Shown here one piece after another: positions 13,801 through 13,930 of a stretch of DNA of 13,930 nt; within the stretch, counting starts at the first letter, position 1, and each line of letters starts with the position of its first letter. Source of the DNA: CAWBRT01 sp049519595 (GTDB lineage Bacteria > Acidobacteriota > Terriglobia > Terriglobales > Acidobacteriaceae); contig JBEKQP010000107.1 in NCBI GenBank assembly GCA_049519595.1, forward strand, positions 1 through 13,930. Direction: 5' to 3'. The notes under the pieces are model-generated. The model was not told where the DNA came from, ran no database searches, and was given only the letters and a program-made list of their open reading frames with translations. The position numbers and the translations under genes are program-made.

Positions 13801-13930
13801 TCAGCCGCGATTGCCCGCCGCGCGAATTGCCAGCAAGCCGAGAAGCGCCCGGTTGCGCTCTTCTTCGAGCTGCTCGATCGTGCGGCCTCCGGCTTCATCC
13901 AATACTCCGGCGATTAGCTTTGCCTTGATT
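13801..13930 (-). CDS. C-terminal end of an unidentified gene, cut by the window edge
   Basis: On the minus strand the frame is open from the window end to a TGA at 13803-13801 and gives 42 residues, from IKAKLIAGVLDEAGG to AIRAAGNRG. The sequence is helical and charged (TIEQLEEERNRALLGLL) with coding-like base choice, unlike the competing minus-strand frame over the same bases, which is Ser/Ala/Arg-rich. It would converge on the thioesterase with stops 68 bases apart. The family is not recognised; the gene body lies outside the window. Confidence 0.5.
   Translation of the reverse strand, partial: IKAKLIAGVLDEAGGRTIEQLEEERNRALLGLLAIRAAGNRG

Noticed and set aside
13701..13898. 65-codon minus-strand ORF near the window end
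   Set aside because: It overlaps the 3' end of the thioesterase and is Ser/Ala/Arg-rich without family features; the alternative minus frame ending at 13801 looks more like real protein.

Overview
The window looks like chromosomal DNA of a moderately GC-rich soil or sediment bacterium, most likely an acidobacterium. This is an inference from three things: the style of the proteins (a glycine-rich leader on an oxidase subunit III, and a coupled pair of small secreted helical proteins of a type I associate with Acidobacteriota), the GGCTTTAGCC palindromes between genes, and the make-up of the polysaccharide locus. No rRNA, tRNA, phage, transposon or CRISPR sequence was seen.

Region 1 (about 1-6664, plus strand) is the distal part of an exopolysaccharide or O-antigen-like locus. 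In order it holds: the C-terminal part of a GT4-type glycosyltransferase (cut by the window edge); a GT2 glycosyltransferase joined to it by an ATGA overlap; a membrane polyprenyl-phosphate sugar-1-phosphate transferase (the initiating enzyme); a divergent WecG/TagA/CpsF-family glycosyltransferase; a close homologue of plant-type GDP-mannose 3,5-epimerase; and, after a 192-base gap with possible control signals, a UDP-N-acetyl-hexosamine/uronate dehydrogenase. Together they suggest a lipid-linked glycan containing an N-acetylhexosaminuronic acid and probably an L-galactose- or L-gulose-type sugar. No flippase, polymerase or export gene is in view; these probably lie upstream.

Region 2 (6708-13002, minus strand) reads towards region 1. 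In transcription order it holds: an orphan heme-copper oxidase subunit III; uvrA (nucleotide excision repair) behind a good sigma70-like promoter; two small secreted helical proteins that overlap by ATGA; a cluster of palindromic intergenic repeats; and a CelD/FemAB-like GNAT acyltransferase that converges on the dehydrogenase.

Region 3 (13003-13930) has a divergent intergenic region, a PaaI-type hotdog thioesterase on the plus strand, and the last 42 codons of an unidentified minus-strand gene that runs off the window.

The most notable points are the bacterial GDP-mannose 3,5-epimerase inside a polysaccharide locus, the TagA-like enzyme with altered conserved active-site positions, the translationally coupled secreted pair, and the GGCTTTAGCC hairpin cluster. 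I did not find strong evidence for a wholly new system.
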